Shown: positions 13,511-23,094 of the stretch, piece after piece
Position numbering within the stretch: the stretch's first letter is position 1
How the letters are laid out: the number at the start of each line of letters is the position of its first letter
Source: Psychromonas sp. psych-6C06
GTDB lineage: Bacteria; Pseudomonadota; Gammaproteobacteria; Enterobacterales; Psychromonadaceae
DNA: 64,000 nucleotides
Direction of reading: 5' to 3'
Assembly: GCF_002835465.1 (NCBI RefSeq)
Contig: NZ_PIZM01000001.1
Coordinates: 124,001 to 188,000, forward strand
Notes under the pieces: model-generated
The model's input: only the letters and a program-made list of their open reading frames with translations
What the model was told of the DNA's origin: nothing
Databases searched by the model: none
Made by a program: the position numbers and the translations under genes

Positions 13511-13606
13511 TATATTCTCCATGATGATGTATAAATTATAATCAAGAATGGTGATTTTGTTATGTTTGTGTATCGAGTTTTATTTTTACGGATTGAAGGA
13601 TTATTT

Positions 13607-14929
13607 ATGTCAGGTTTATGGTTGGTTTTATCACTACTCCTAATCAGTACTCATTTATCGGCGAACGACCCCTTTGACGAACTCGATGAAGAAGTTGCGC
13701 TTTTTGAAGCAGAGCAGGGTGACTCACAAAAACTACAAGATGAATTTGAACAATACTTGCAAACTGAGCAGAGTGACTATCAGGTTTGGCAGAACCAATA
13801 CTTAAAAGAATTCGATCTTTTTCAACAACAAGTTATTAGTAAGTGGGGAAAAGTTGAACCAATCAATGCTGAATATGATGTGCAATTTAGTGAAGATAAA
13901 AATGTTAAATCGATTGTCGATTATGAAAATGAAGAGGTCAAAGTTGAACTTGTTATCGATCAAAAACTTTCTCAACTTGAGGCTGAAATCGCGGTAAAAA
14001 AGCAGTTTGAAAAACTACTTGCAGACAAAGAGTCTAATATAGCCGCTATCTTTAGTGATACTCCTGTTAGCAATACTGGTGAAATATCATTGACTAAGGT
14101 CGCTTTTTCAGCGACCAATAAACAGCAAAGCAAACAGGTAATTATTAAGCAGACACAATCACAGGCGCAGGAGATAGATAAAAAAACAGACCGAGCTTTA
14201 TTAACCGATAGCACATTAACAGAAAAAGAAGCTTCTCTATTAGCGACTGAAGAGAAAAGTGCATTATTAAAAAGTAGCCAAGCTCGTTTATTAAATAGCG
14301 ATAAAGGTTATCAAGTTGCTGAGCAGAATGCTGATAAAAATACGCGAATTATTACTTATAAAGTTAAGTTACCCAATAACAGCTTGCAAAAGCGTGCCAG
14401 TAAATACGCGTCTTTTGCTGAGCAAGAAAGTAAAAAAAATAATATCCCGGCGCCATTAATAATGGCTATCATGCATTCTGAATCTGCTTTTAATCCGCGC
14501 GCAAAATCAGCTGTACCAGCTTATGGGTTAATGCAAATAGTACCTCGCACTGCAGGTCATGACGTTAATAAATTGGTGCGTAATATTGACCGTCCAATGC
14601 AAGTTAAGGATCTTTATGTACCAGCAATAAACGTAGAAACAGGCAGTGCTTACCTTAACATTTTAGATAAGCGTTATTTGAAAGCGATTAATAATGAGCA
14701 GAGCCGTTTATATTGTACCATTGCAGCTTACAACACCGGCGCGGGTAATGTCGCACGTGTATTTAATAAGGACGGTACTCGCAATATTAATAAGGCGGCT
14801 AAAGTTATTAATCAACTCACCCCTGATGAGGTTTATCAGCAGCTATTAGCGAAGTTACCCTATGACGAAACCAAACATTATTTAGAGCGTGTTTATACGC
14901 GTATTGCACTCTATGACGCTACAATTTAA
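13607..14929 (+). CDS. Lytic transglycosylase of the MltC type (DUF3393 + SLT domain)
   Basis: A 440-residue exported murein hydrolase. The ATG giving MSGLWLVLS is chosen because it follows GAAGGA at good spacing and yields a signal peptide ending LSA; an upstream ATG at 13562 has no binding site. Residues about 20-130 match the MltC N-terminal domain (KWGKVE then DYENEEVKVE), followed by a charged linker. A Slt-type lysozyme-like domain occupies about 265-435, with the catalytic Glu in HSESAFNP, the GLMQI motif and AAYNTGAGN. It has no lipobox, so unlike MltC itself it is probably soluble in the periplasm or anchored by an uncleaved signal. The expected reaction is cleavage of the glycan strand with 1,6-anhydro ends. 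It overlaps the converging Nudix gene by four bases. Confidence 0.85.
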   Translation: MSGLWLVLSLLLISTHLSANDPFDELDEEVALFEAEQGDSQKLQDEFEQYLQTEQSDYQVWQNQYLKEFDLFQQQVISKWGKVEPINAEYDVQFSEDKNVKSIVDYENEEVKVELVIDQKLSQLEAEIAVKKQFEKLLADKESNIAAIFSDTPVSNTGEISLTKVAFSATNKQQSKQVIIKQTQSQAQEIDKKTDRALLTDSTLTEKEASLLATEEKSALLKSSQARLLNSDKGYQVAEQNADKNTRIITYKVKLPNNSLQKRASKYASFAEQESKKNNIPAPLIMAIMHSESAFNPRAKSAVPAYGLMQIVPRTAGHDVNKLVRNIDRPMQVKDLYVPAINVETGSAYLNILDKRYLKAINNEQSRLYCTIAAYNTGAGNVARVFNKDGTRNINKAAKVINQLTPDEVYQQLLAKLPYDETKHYLERVYTRIALYDATI

Positions 14930-15501
14930 CCTTGATAAAGCATCGCTTGTAAGTTTTTAATGATTTGCGCTGTCGCCCCCCAAATAAGGTGGTTTTGATA
15001 GGGGATACAATGTGTGAAGCGGCGTGTTTTGTTGTCGCTAATAGGTTGTTTATAACTATTACTCCGATCTAAAAAGTGGGTAAAAGGAGCTTCAAATACG
15101 GTACTTACTTCTTGTAAGTCCACATTAAGGGTAAAGCGTTGGTCGATAAACGCGACATAGGGAAAAATTTCAAACCCGGTAACTGTTTTTAATGGCGCTA
15201 ACTCTCCAATAATGTTTATATGATCCGGTTTTATACCAATCTCTTCATTAGTTTCTCTGATCGCTGTCTGTTGTAAGTTTTTATCAAACCTTTCATATTT
15301 TCCGCCAGGAAAACTAATTTGTCCGGGGTGATGGCGAAGATGCCTCGCTCGCTCAGTAAAAATAACGTTTAACCCATGTCGGCGTTCAACTAAACCAATT
15401 AATACAGCTGCCTTTCTATGTGTCTTAATTGTTTCTGAGGGATCTAATTGTGGTAAGGAAGCACTTAATAAAAAGCGTGTTAAGAAAGTTGCTTTATCCA
15501 T
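14926..15501 (-). CDS. Nudix hydrolase, CoA pyrophosphatase type (NudL-like)
   Basis: A 191-residue Nudix protein. The stretch LRHHPGQISFPGG just before the Nudix box is the UPF0035/CoAse signature, and the box itself ends RETNEEIGI, supplying the metal-binding glutamates. As in E. coli NudL, an Asp replaces the first Glu of the box. Family members hydrolyse coenzyme A and related diphosphates into 4-phosphopantetheine and 3',5'-ADP. The gene stands alone on the minus strand with a weak AGAGG upstream of the ATG. Confidence 0.8.
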   Translation of the reverse strand: MDKATFLTRFLLSASLPQLDPSETIKTHRKAAVLIGLVERRHGLNVIFTERARHLRHHPGQISFPGGKYERFDKNLQQTAIRETNEEIGIKPDHINIIGELAPLKTVTGFEIFPYVAFIDQRFTLNVDLQEVSTVFEAPFTHFLDRSNSYKQPISDNKTRRFTHCIPYQNHLIWGATAQIIKNLQAMLYQG

Positions 15502-15565
15502 AATATGTTGATTAACCTCTGGCGCACGTAAGACAGTTTATTGAACAGTATCATTAAAATATACA

Positions 15566-15638
15566 CTAGGGTTTGTTGATCTTTCGAATTTATTTTCGCA
15601 ACAAATGCTGCTCTTTAGATCAACGCTACACGCTTTGC
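15566..15638 (-). repeat. Short deleted copy of the dispersed CTAGGG-ended element
   Basis: Beginning CTAGGGTTTGTTGATCTTTC, this stretch is the inverted, shortened counterpart of the 325-bp element at 57393-57717. It shares the terminal 19 bases with one mismatch, the following TTATTTTCGCAACAA segment, and then a CGCTTTGC segment, with the middle deleted. It occupies the region 5' of the flagellin promoter. Confidence 0.65.
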
Positions 15639-15753
15639 TTTTGCTCTTTGTAATTATGTCATACAGTACACAACATAAAACTAAAAGCCGTTTTCTGAGC
15701 TATTAGACCTTAAATCTGATTTCTTCTCCCGTGTAAAAATAAAATAAAATAAT

Positions 15754-15780
15754 TAAAGTTCTTAAAGTGTTCGCCGATAG
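15754..15780 (+). promoter_or_regulatory. Sigma-28 (FliA) flagellar promoter
   Basis: TAAAGTTC, an 11-base spacer, then GCCGATAG: a near-perfect match to the class 3 flagellar consensus TAAAGTTT-N11-GCCGATAA. It lies 31 bases before the flagellin ATG, which has AGGA at a normal distance. Confidence 0.88.
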
Positions 15781-15810
15781 TTTATCTATACCCTCATAGG
15801 AATCGCTGTT

Positions 15811-17547
15811 ATGTCAAATTCTGTTGTCACGAATACATCGTCGTTGTTTGCGCAACGTATGCTAAGTCGTAATCAAGGAATGAATAACGAAGCGATGCAA
15901 AGGCTGTCATCTGGATTACGCATTAACAGTGCCAAAGACGATGCGGCAGGTTTGGCGATATCAACAGGAATGACGGCCAATATTAATGGGTACAATCAAG
16001 CTGTACGTAACGCAAATGATGGCGTTTCGGCATTACAAACTGCAGATGGTGCAATGTCCTCTGTCACTGATGCGTTACAGCGAATGCGGGAGCTTTCTGT
16101 ACAAGCTGCGAACGGCACTAATTCCAATGAAAACCGGTCTGCAATTCAAGCTGAGATTGCGCAATTAAGTAAAGAGATTAACAACATTGCTGAAACCACG
16201 GAGTTTAATGAAGTAAAACTATTCCAGCGTGGTGCATTAACACCCGAATTTGATGTCGATAAACAAGCTGTGGTTGATGGTTTATTTTCCTCTTGGTTTG
16301 CCAATTCCGAAAAACGAATTTTTGAGCAATTTGGTATTCAAGGGGATGGCGCCACCTTAAAAATTGAACTTTCTGACATTAGCGACCCTGATGTGCTTGC
16401 TTCAGTGAGTGGTACGCCAAATGCGACGACCGGGAAAATTGATAACCAAATATTAACCATTGATATGAGCGACTTTGAAAAAGGGATTGCTGATGATGGT
16501 GGTAATGCTCCTTTTTACAGCGATCGTATTGTTGCGCATGAAATGGTACATGCTGTAATGGGGCGGTCAATGAACATGGCTGCGTTACCCGAATGGTTTT
16601 CAGAGGGTATAGCTGAAATGATTCACGGTGCTGATTCTCGTGTATTTAATGATCTCGTGGCTGCCGATGGTGATGATAGTAACCACTTTGATAGTGCCGA
16701 TTTTACAACCCTTGCAAATGAACTAACGACGACATGGTCAGGAAGTAGCGCACAGTATAGCGCGGGCTATAGTGCTGTTCGTTATTTACATGATGATATA
16801 AAGAGCCTCGGTGGTGAGGGTATAAAGGATGTCATGCTTTATCTCAGTGATAATGTAGATTCTGGGGCAACGCTAGATGATGCAATCACCTATCTGAATG
16901 GCCAAGGATTAACTTCTTTTAGCAGTGAAGTTAATTTTACCAGTACTTTTACCGGTGGAGCTGGTGCGACGTTTATGCAAAACAGCTTTAATTTTGGTAA
17001 TGAGGATACCGGTGCGATTGGTGGCGCTGATGTCGATGGTGAAATGGCCCTAGATGGTCGCGCTGTTATTGCTGATGATAAATACCTTACACTTACTCCA
17101 ATGAGCGGATTTGAAGTTGATCTACCCACAAAAGGGAAGTTTAATGACCCGCTATTAACTGCGCAATATAACTTACAGGTTGGTGCAAATAGCGGAGAGT
17201 CAATCACTGTTTCGTTATCACGTATTGATAGTCAAGCATTAGGAATAGAAGATCTTGATGTCACAATTGATGCTGGTGATGCAATTGAACGCATTGATAA
17301 GGCACTTAATTATATTAGCGATCAACGAGCCAATATTGGAGCTTCGATTAATCGCTTAGATGCGGCCGCTAGTGTGAATGAGCTTAATGCACAATCAACT
17401 GCCGGCAGTCGCTCCCGTATTGTAGATGCTGATTTTGCCGCTGAAACGAGTAAGTTAACTAAATCACAAATTTTACAACAGGCTGGCACTAGCATGTTAA
17501 GCCAAGCGAATGCCTCTACACAGGCCGTCTTAAGTTTATTGAATTAA
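15811..17547 (+). CDS. Flagellin with inserted zinc metallopeptidase domain (flagellinolysin)
   Basis: A 578-residue flagellin. Residues 1-145 are a normal N-terminal D0/D1 region (QRLSSGLRINSAKDDAAGLA), and about 440-578 are the C-terminal D1/D0 region (RIVDADFAAETSKLTKSQI, ending QAVLSLLN). Between them lies a domain with HEMVH (His243, Glu244, His247) followed by LPEWFSEGIAE, giving the third ligand as Glu265 or Glu269, and a helix YSAGYSAVRYLHDD. That is the gluzincin (peptidase MA-like) layout known from flagellinolysins, where the hypervariable region is an active protease displayed along the filament. A sigma-28 promoter precedes it. No other flagellin or flagellar structural gene is in the window, so this is an orphan locus. 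No signal peptide is present, as expected for type III export. Confidence 0.9.
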   Translation: MSNSVVTNTSSLFAQRMLSRNQGMNNEAMQRLSSGLRINSAKDDAAGLAISTGMTANINGYNQAVRNANDGVSALQTADGAMSSVTDALQRMRELSVQAANGTNSNENRSAIQAEIAQLSKEINNIAETTEFNEVKLFQRGALTPEFDVDKQAVVDGLFSSWFANSEKRIFEQFGIQGDGATLKIELSDISDPDVLASVSGTPNATTGKIDNQILTIDMSDFEKGIADDGGNAPFYSDRIVAHEMVHAVMGRSMNMAALPEWFSEGIAEMIHGADSRVFNDLVAADGDDSNHFDSADFTTLANELTTTWSGSSAQYSAGYSAVRYLHDDIKSLGGEGIKDVMLYLSDNVDSGATLDDAITYLNGQGLTSFSSEVNFTSTFTGGAGATFMQNSFNFGNEDTGAIGGADVDGEMALDGRAVIADDKYLTLTPMSGFEVDLPTKGKFNDPLLTAQYNLQVGANSGESITVSLSRIDSQALGIEDLDVTIDAGDAIERIDKALNYISDQRANIGASINRLDAAASVNELNAQSTAGSRSRIVDADFAAETSKLTKSQILQQAGTSMLSQANASTQAVLSLLN

Positions 17548-17660
17548 CCTAACCTTACATTTAAAGTACTCTCTTTTTTCTCACAAAATCACGACATAAT
17601 TCGACAAAAACGTTGCTTTATAGTAGCGTAGCTTCAATTAATTTTTGAGGGAAAAGATGC

Positions 17661-18065
17661 GTGTTAATTTCTACCTTACCTGTTCGAGTTTATTACGAAG
17701 ATACTGATGCTGGTGGCGTTGTTTATTATGCTAATTACATGAAATTTTTTGAGCGAGGGCGCACAGAGTGCTTACGCGAAATAAATGTAGAGCAAGATGA
17801 ACTACTTGAAAAAGATATCGCCTTTATGGTTAAAAAAGTAGAGATGGACTGCCTTAAATCGGCACGTTTCAACCAACTACTTTCGGTGGAAACAACGGTA
17901 GAAAGTTACCGAAAAGCGAGCTTAGTCTTTAAACAACAAATATTTAATGAAAGTAGGGAACTTCTCTGTCAAGCTTCCACTCTAATCGCCTGTGTTAATC
18001 TACAAAAAATGAAACCCACAGCTATTCCAACTGAAATAATCGAGGTAATGACTAGTGCACGCTGA
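17661..18065 (+). CDS. ybgC: Acyl-CoA thioesterase of the Tol-Pal cluster
   Basis: A 134-residue hotdog-fold thioesterase. The catalytic segment [16 protein letters not shown] with the active Asp is diagnostic of YbgC. It hydrolyses short- or acyl-carrier-bound thioesters near the inner membrane and is the usual first gene of the tol-pal operon. Translation appears to start at GTG, because GAGGG lies nine bases upstream and the ATG four bases earlier is out of frame and soon stopped. Its end overlaps tolQ by 11 bases. Confidence 0.9.
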   Translation: MLISTLPVRVYYEDTDAGGVVYYANYMKFFERGRTECLREINVEQDELLEKDIAFMVKKVEMDCLKSARFNQLLSVETTVESYRKASLVFKQQIFNESRELLCQASTLIACVNLQKMKPTAIPTEIIEVMTSAR

Positions 18066-18738
18066 TATGTCTTTTATAGGTCTCTTTTTACAAGCAAGTA
18101 TGCTCGTAAAGTTTGTAATGTTACTGCTACTTGCGATGTCTATCTATTCTTGGACGTTAATATTTTCTCGAGCAAGAATGCTTAAATCTGCTAAAAAGGC
18201 GTTAGATCATTTTGAGTCACGTTTTTGGTCTGGTCATGATTTAAGTCGCTTATATAAAGAAACTGCGGCACGCAGTGAGCGTATTGTTGGTGGTGAAAAA
18301 ATATTCCATAGTGGCTTTAAAGAGTTTTCTAGATTACACCGTATGCCCGGACGAAATGTAGACAGTGTAACTGAAGGTGCACACCGTAGTATGCGTATTA
18401 CGCTTTCACGTGAAGTTGAAGAGTTAGAGTCGGGTTTTTCTGCATTAGCAACCATTGGTTCTATAAGCCCATATATTGGTTTGTTTGGCACAGTCTGGGG
18501 GATAATGAATTCATTTATCGCTTTAGGTGAAGTGCAACAGGCAACGCTAACGATGGTAGCGCCAGGAATCGCAGAAGCGTTGATTGCAACTGCAATGGGA
18601 CTTTTTGCTGCTATTCCGGCCGTGATGGCTTACAATCGTTTCTCAACGCAAATGGCAAAAATTGAAACGGCTTATATTAATTTAATGGAAGAGTTTACCT
18701 CGATTTTGCATCGTCAAGCGATGACAGAGAGCGAGTAA
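18055..18738 (+). CDS. tolQ: Tol-Pal inner-membrane motor protein TolQ
   Basis: A 227-residue inner-membrane protein of the TolQ/ExbB/MotA family with three membrane helices (about 15-35, 137-157 and 170-195), including the conserved region [19 protein letters not shown]. With TolR it forms the proton-driven motor that energises TolA. The start is taken as GTG with GAGG nine bases upstream, giving [12 protein letters not shown], which lines up with the E. coli N-terminus; an ATG four codons later is the alternative. It overlaps ybgC. Confidence 0.93.
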   Translation: MHADMSFIGLFLQASMLVKFVMLLLLAMSIYSWTLIFSRARMLKSAKKALDHFESRFWSGHDLSRLYKETAARSERIVGGEKIFHSGFKEFSRLHRMPGRNVDSVTEGAHRSMRITLSREVEELESGFSALATIGSISPYIGLFGTVWGIMNSFIALGEVQQATLTMVAPGIAEALIATAMGLFAAIPAVMAYNRFSTQMAKIETAYINLMEEFTSILHRQAMTESE

Positions 18739-18746
18739 GGGTGACT

Positions 18747-19184
18747 ATGCAATATCACTATAGAAGACCCCGAAGAAAAGTTGTTGCTGAAATCAATGTC
18801 GTGCCTTACATCGATGTAATGTTGGTATTGTTGATTATTTTTATGGCAACAGCCGCTACAGTTACTTTAGGCGTGAAGGTTGATTTGCCTCAGTCTACTG
18901 CAGAGGCACTTCCTAGCGATAGTAAAGCGCCACTTATTGCATCCATTGATAAGCAGGGATTATATTATCTAGATGTGGGTAAAAGTGCTGATACAGCGTT
19001 AAATGCTAATGAGATGAGCGCTTTAGTTAAAGCGCAGCTAGCGGCTGATAAAGATGCTCAGTTTGTAGTAAAAGGTGATGGAGATGTGCCTTACAAGCGC
19101 GTTGTTGAATTGATGGTGTTGTTGCAAGAGTCTGGCGTCCCATCATTAGGCTTGATGACTGACCCGGTGGATAATGAAGAATAG
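18747..19184 (+). CDS. tolR: Tol-Pal motor protein TolR
   Basis: A 145-residue protein with a short cytoplasmic start, one membrane helix (about 18-38) carrying the functional Asp in VPYIDVMLVLLIIFMATA, and a periplasmic domain that ends SLGLMTDPV as in TolR. The ATG at 18747 is preferred to the GTG at 18741 because TAAGG sits six bases before it. Its end overlaps tolA by 11 bases, implying translational coupling. Confidence 0.92.
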   Translation: MQYHYRRPRRKVVAEINVVPYIDVMLVLLIIFMATAATVTLGVKVDLPQSTAEALPSDSKAPLIASIDKQGLYYLDVGKSADTALNANEMSALVKAQLAADKDAQFVVKGDGDVPYKRVVELMVLLQESGVPSLGLMTDPVDNEE

Positions 19185-20187
19185 CACTACATTTATCGCT
19201 TTCGTAACAGCCATAGCGTTGCATCTAATTATTGGTGCAGTCATGTTATTAGGGATGGATTTCTCTCTTCCTAAAGAAAAGCCTAAAGAGGAGGTGGTGA
19301 TTATTAATGCCTCAATGGTGAATCAAAAATTGTTTGATGATCTGGCGAAACAAAAAGCCAAACAAGAGGCTGATAAGCTTGTTGCTGAGAGGCGTAAAGC
19401 TGAAAAAATTCGTCAAGAAAAGGCGCGAGTTCAACGTGAAAAAAAGCTAGCTGAAAAACGTAAAAGAGAAGTTGAAGCAAAACGTATTAAAGCAGAGAAG
19501 GCGGAAATTGCGCGTAAGAAAAAAGAGGAGGAGCGTATCCTCTTTGAAGAGATCGTTGCAGCTAAAGAGTTAAGAGCTAAAAAAGCTGCTGAAGAAGCTA
19601 AGAAGGTGGCTGAAATAAAACGTCAAAAAGCCGCTGAAGAGGCAAAGAAGGCCGCTGAAGTGCAACGTAAAAAAGCGGAAACTGAGCGTGTGAAAAAGCA
19701 GCAAGCAGAAGCGAAGCGAATTGAAGCAGAAAAAGTTGCTGCAGCTAAAGCATTAAAAGAGAAGCAAGCTAAAGAAGCCAAAATAAGAGCTGAGAAAGAG
19801 CGACAGCGCAAAGCGGCTGAAGAGGCAGAGCGATTACGCCAAGCTGAGCTTGATAAACAGATGGAAGCTGAATTTGAAGATGCCTTTTCAAATGCACAGA
19901 GTTCAAAACAATTATCAGAAATTGCACGTTATAAGGCGCTAATCCAAGATAAAATTAGCCGTAATTGGCAAATAGAGCCGAGTATGAAAGGCAAAAGTTG
20001 TACCGTTGCTATTCGTCTCGCACCTGATGGTTTAGTGTTGAGTGTAAAAAGAAGCAATGGCGATCAAAAGCTTTGTGACTCTGCTGAACGTGCAACGTTG
20101 AAAGCAAAAACGTTACCAATTCCGAAAGACCCCGATATTGCACCGCAATTTCGTGACTTTGATATTACGTTAGAGCCTGACCTGTAA
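19174..20187 (+). CDS. tolA: TolA, periplasm-spanning protein
   Basis: A 337-residue protein with an N-terminal membrane helix (about 8-27), a long Ala/Lys/Glu-rich helical domain (about 50-235) rich in [13 protein letters not shown] runs, and a C-terminal globular domain (about 240-337) with [13 protein letters not shown] and a Cys pair (Cys271 and Cys304 region) typical of TolA domain III. It links the TolQR motor to TolB/Pal at the outer membrane. The low-complexity helical part probably varies in length between strains. Confidence 0.92.
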   Translation: MKNSTTFIAFVTAIALHLIIGAVMLLGMDFSLPKEKPKEEVVIINASMVNQKLFDDLAKQKAKQEADKLVAERRKAEKIRQEKARVQREKKLAEKRKREVEAKRIKAEKAEIARKKKEEERILFEEIVAAKELRAKKAAEEAKKVAEIKRQKAAEEAKKAAEVQRKKAETERVKKQQAEAKRIEAEKVAAAKALKEKQAKEAKIRAEKERQRKAAEEAERLRQAELDKQMEAEFEDAFSNAQSSKQLSEIARYKALIQDKISRNWQIEPSMKGKSCTVAIRLAPDGLVLSVKRSNGDQKLCDSAERATLKAKTLPIPKDPDIAPQFRDFDITLEPDL

Positions 20188-20197
20188 GGAAGAAAAA

Positions 20198-21511
20198 ATG
20201 TTTAGACGGTTATTGTTGACAGTTTCATTAGTATTCATTTCATTGCAGGCTTCTGCCCGCCTTGAAATTCTTATCACTGAAGGAGTAAACAGCGCACGCC
20301 CCATTGCAGTGATACCTTTTAAGTGGTTGGGAGAAGGAAAAAAACCAGAAAACTTTGCTGATATTATCGGAAATGATTTAAGAAGTAGTGGTCAATTTAG
20401 CCCTATCTCAATTAACAAAATGCCTAAAACCCCTTCTAATAGCCAAACAATAGATTATAGCCTATGGCATGACATTGGCGTAGAGGCAATCGTTATGGGG
20501 GAGGTTAGGCCCTCAACTAAAGCAGGGCAATATACTATTACCTATGAATTACTGGATGTTGTTACCGGTAATATGGGGATGGCTGATTACTCCCCTATAA
20601 TGGAGAAAAGGCGTAGCACTGTTAAAAAGGCGCAACTTCGTCAATTTTCTCATCGTATTAGTGATGTGGTTTATGAAAAGCTCACAGGTGAACGAGGCGC
20701 TTTTTTAACTCGTATCGCTTATGTTGCTGTTGATCATAAGAGCTCGCACCCGTACCAACTTAGAATTTCTGATTATGATGGTTTTGGTGAGAAGCTCGTC
20801 TTACGATCAAAGCAACCCATAATGACACCTACTTGGTCACCGAATGGGCGTAAGCTCGCTTATGTTAGTTTTGAGAAAAAGCGCTCTCAAGTATATATTC
20901 AAGATTTGTATACCCAAAAACGTGAGCTAATGACCTCTTTTCCAAAAATAAATGGCGCACCTAGTTGGTCTCCGGATGGAAAACAGCTAGCATTGGTTTT
21001 ATCAAAAGATGGTCAACCAGAAATATACGTTATAAATATAATGACGAAAGCGATGCAGCGAATCACAAGAAACCGTGTGATCGATACTGAGCCAAGTTGG
21101 TCACCTGATGGTAAAAGTTTGATCTTTACCTCTGAGCGTGGAGGCAGACCTCAAATTTATCAAGTGGAACTCACATCTGGAAAAACAAAACGCCTTACTT
21201 GGGAAGGTGAATTGAATTTAGGTGGTACAATTACCCCAGATGGTGATAGTCTTGTATTAGTCAGTCGCCATAATGGAAACTACAAAATTTCAGTGCAAGA
21301 TCTTGATTCTGGTGAGTTAAGAACGCTGACTAAAACTGAGTTGGATGAATCGCCAAGTATCGCGCCTAATGGCAGTATGATAATTTATAGTACTGTTTAT
21401 CAAGGTAAGAAAGGCTTGGCACTTGTTTCGATGGACGGTCGCTTTAAAGCGAATATTCCAGCGAAAAACGGTGACGTTAAATCGCCAGCATGGTCTCCAT
21501 TTTTAAACTAA
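20198..21511 (+). CDS. tolB: TolB, periplasmic beta-propeller
   Basis: A 437-residue secreted protein with a signal peptide (cleavage after ASA), an N-terminal alpha/beta domain (about 20-160) and a six-bladed propeller with repeated motifs such as [27 protein letters not shown] and [14 protein letters not shown]. It binds Pal and connects to TolA. It starts 10 bases after tolA with AGGAAG upstream. Length and order are standard. Confidence 0.94.
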   Translation: MFRRLLLTVSLVFISLQASARLEILITEGVNSARPIAVIPFKWLGEGKKPENFADIIGNDLRSSGQFSPISINKMPKTPSNSQTIDYSLWHDIGVEAIVMGEVRPSTKAGQYTITYELLDVVTGNMGMADYSPIMEKRRSTVKKAQLRQFSHRISDVVYEKLTGERGAFLTRIAYVAVDHKSSHPYQLRISDYDGFGEKLVLRSKQPIMTPTWSPNGRKLAYVSFEKKRSQVYIQDLYTQKRELMTSFPKINGAPSWSPDGKQLALVLSKDGQPEIYVINIMTKAMQRITRNRVIDTEPSWSPDGKSLIFTSERGGRPQIYQVELTSGKTKRLTWEGELNLGGTITPDGDSLVLVSRHNGNYKISVQDLDSGELRTLTKTELDESPSIAPNGSMIIYSTVYQGKKGLALVSMDGRFKANIPAKNGDVKSPAWSPFLN

Positions 21512-21543
21512 CACTATTTTTTAAAGTAAATTAAGGAAATAAA

Positions 21544-22098
21544 ATGAACTTATCAATGATTTCAAAAAGCTTGTTGATTGCACTACCGATGTTAGCACTT
21601 GGCGCTTGTAGCTCAAATAGCGATAGCGATGCTGACTCAACTGAGACTAATAAAGATGTAGTTGCAGAAGAAGTTGTAGAGAATGATGCTGATAACACAG
21701 TAGAAACTGATGTAATTGAAGCCGTTAACTTAACTGAAGAAGAAATGCTTGTACAAGAGTACACATGGGCAATTCTAGAAACAACAATCAACTTTGAATT
21801 TGATAAATCAGTGATTGCACCACGTTTCACTAAAATTCTTGATGCACATGCAAAATTCTTAGTAGACAACCCAGATAAGTCTCTAACAATTGAAGGCCAT
21901 GCTGATGAAAAAGGTACTCCTGAATACAACATCGCGTTAGGAGAGCGTCGTGCTAACTCTGTTGCTACTTACCTTGAAAACATGGGTGTTTCTGCTAGCC
22001 AACTAACTGTTGTAAGTTACGGCGAAGAGAAGCCTGTTAATTTTGGACATGACGCAGCTGCACATGCAGAAAACCGTCGTGCTGAACTTACTTACTAA
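21544..22098 (+). CDS. pal: Peptidoglycan-associated lipoprotein Pal
   Basis: A 184-residue lipoprotein. The lipobox LGAC sets the lipidated Cys at residue 21. An acidic linker follows (about 22-65, rich in Asp, Glu, Ser and Thr), then an OmpA-like peptidoglycan-binding domain with NFEFDKSVI, TIEGHADEKGTPEYNIALGE and RRANSVATYL, including the Asp and Arg that hold diaminopimelate. It anchors the outer membrane to the wall and recruits TolB. The acidic linker is longer than in E. coli Pal. Confidence 0.94.
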   Translation: MNLSMISKSLLIALPMLALGACSSNSDSDADSTETNKDVVAEEVVENDADNTVETDVIEAVNLTEEEMLVQEYTWAILETTINFEFDKSVIAPRFTKILDAHAKFLVDNPDKSLTIEGHADEKGTPEYNIALGERRANSVATYLENMGVSASQLTVVSYGEEKPVNFGHDAAAHAENRRAELTY

Positions 22099-22110
22099 TC
22101 TATTGATAGT

Positions 22111-22848
22111 ATGAAAAAAGTAAACCTTAATGTGGCCATTTTTATGGCCACATTTTTATCAACTTCTAGTTTTGCTGCTGCGCCAGTTAATGATGTAACA
22201 ACGGCTAAAGGTAACAAAGAGATAGTACAACAACTTGATGAGTTATCACGCCTTTTAGAAAATCGTAATCGTATACAGATTCGTTTTCAAAACCAGCTTG
22301 ATGAACTTTCTCGAGAAGTTAGCCAAATAACTGGTAACTTGGAGTTGTTTAATCATAAAATTGATCAGATTGAGAACCGACAACGAAATCTATATCAGCT
22401 TATTGATGAGCAAAAAAATGCTGTCGCAAAATCACCAGTGAAAGAAAACAACGCAAATAGTGCGCCTGTTGCTGTTGATGAAAAGGCCGCTTACCAATCT
22501 GCAGTTGATTTAGTGTTAGTTGACAAGGATTATCAGCAGGCAATCACTGCTTTTGAAGCCTTTGTTATTGACCACCCCGATTCCTCATTAATTGCAAATG
22601 CACAGTATTGGTTAGGCCAACTTCTTTACAAAGAAAAAAAACGTGATGAAGCACGCAATGCATTTTTAACGGTAACCGAGAAATATCCAGACTCTTCAAA
22701 GCGTCCTGATTCCTTATTTAAAATCGGTATCATTGATGAATACCTAGGGAAAAAAGCTTCAGCGAAAACTTTTTATGAAAAAGTATTGAAAGAATATCCT
22801 GATTCGTCAGCCGCTGGACTCGCAAGTAAACGATTAAAAGCGTTATAA
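22111..22848 (+). CDS. cpoB: Cell division coordinator CpoB (YbgF)
   Basis: A 245-residue periplasmic protein with a signal peptide ending near FAA, a coiled-coil segment (about 35-100) and a C-terminal TPR region (about 125-245) with repeats such as AYQSAVDLVLVDKDYQQAI and NAQYWLGQLLYKEKKRDEA. It is the last gene of the tol-pal operon and coordinates outer-membrane constriction with PBP1B-driven wall synthesis in species studied. It starts 12 bases after pal. Confidence 0.92.
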   Translation: MKKVNLNVAIFMATFLSTSSFAAAPVNDVTTAKGNKEIVQQLDELSRLLENRNRIQIRFQNQLDELSREVSQITGNLELFNHKIDQIENRQRNLYQLIDEQKNAVAKSPVKENNANSAPVAVDEKAAYQSAVDLVLVDKDYQQAITAFEAFVIDHPDSSLIANAQYWLGQLLYKEKKRDEARNAFLTVTEKYPDSSKRPDSLFKIGIIDEYLGKKASAKTFYEKVLKEYPDSSAAGLASKRLKAL

Positions 22849-22921
22849 CTTTATTTATAATAGCGTAACTTAATTATTTGTTTGTTTTCTCAGCAAACAG
22901 ATAAAAAGCACAATTTTTTTG

Positions 22922-22949
22922 TTGCGCTCTTAAAATTATTGTATATTAT
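22922..22949 (+). promoter_or_regulatory. Probable promoter of the tRNA-Lys array
   Basis: TTGCGC and TATTAT separated by 16 bases, followed by a GC-rich stretch CGCCGC where transcription would begin. A GC-rich discriminator of this kind is typical of stringently controlled stable-RNA promoters. It lies about 145 bases before the first tRNA. Confidence 0.6.
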
Positions 22950-23013
22950 ACGCCGCAGTTGAGAGAGAATGTGACTTGGTTCATGTTAACCCTCGATTAG
23001 ATTTATATAAATC

Positions 23014-23068
23014 GAAAGCTCAGATGATAGAGCAATTAACACTCCAGTAATTTAAATGAGTGTTAAAC
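23014..23068 (+). pseudogene. tRNA-like relic, unit A0
   Basis: A decayed tRNA-like unit: AGCTCAGATGATAGAGCA keeps a D-arm, and AACACTC/GAGTGTT could form an anticodon-like stem, but no acceptor or T arm remains. Confidence 0.5.
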
Positions 23069-23094
23069 AAAAAATCATAACCATATTTATATAT

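Noticed and set aside
16379-17207. Minus-strand frames inside the flagellin gene
   Set aside because: They overlap the peptidase insert, whose plus-strand motifs are convincing; the minus-strand products show no domain.
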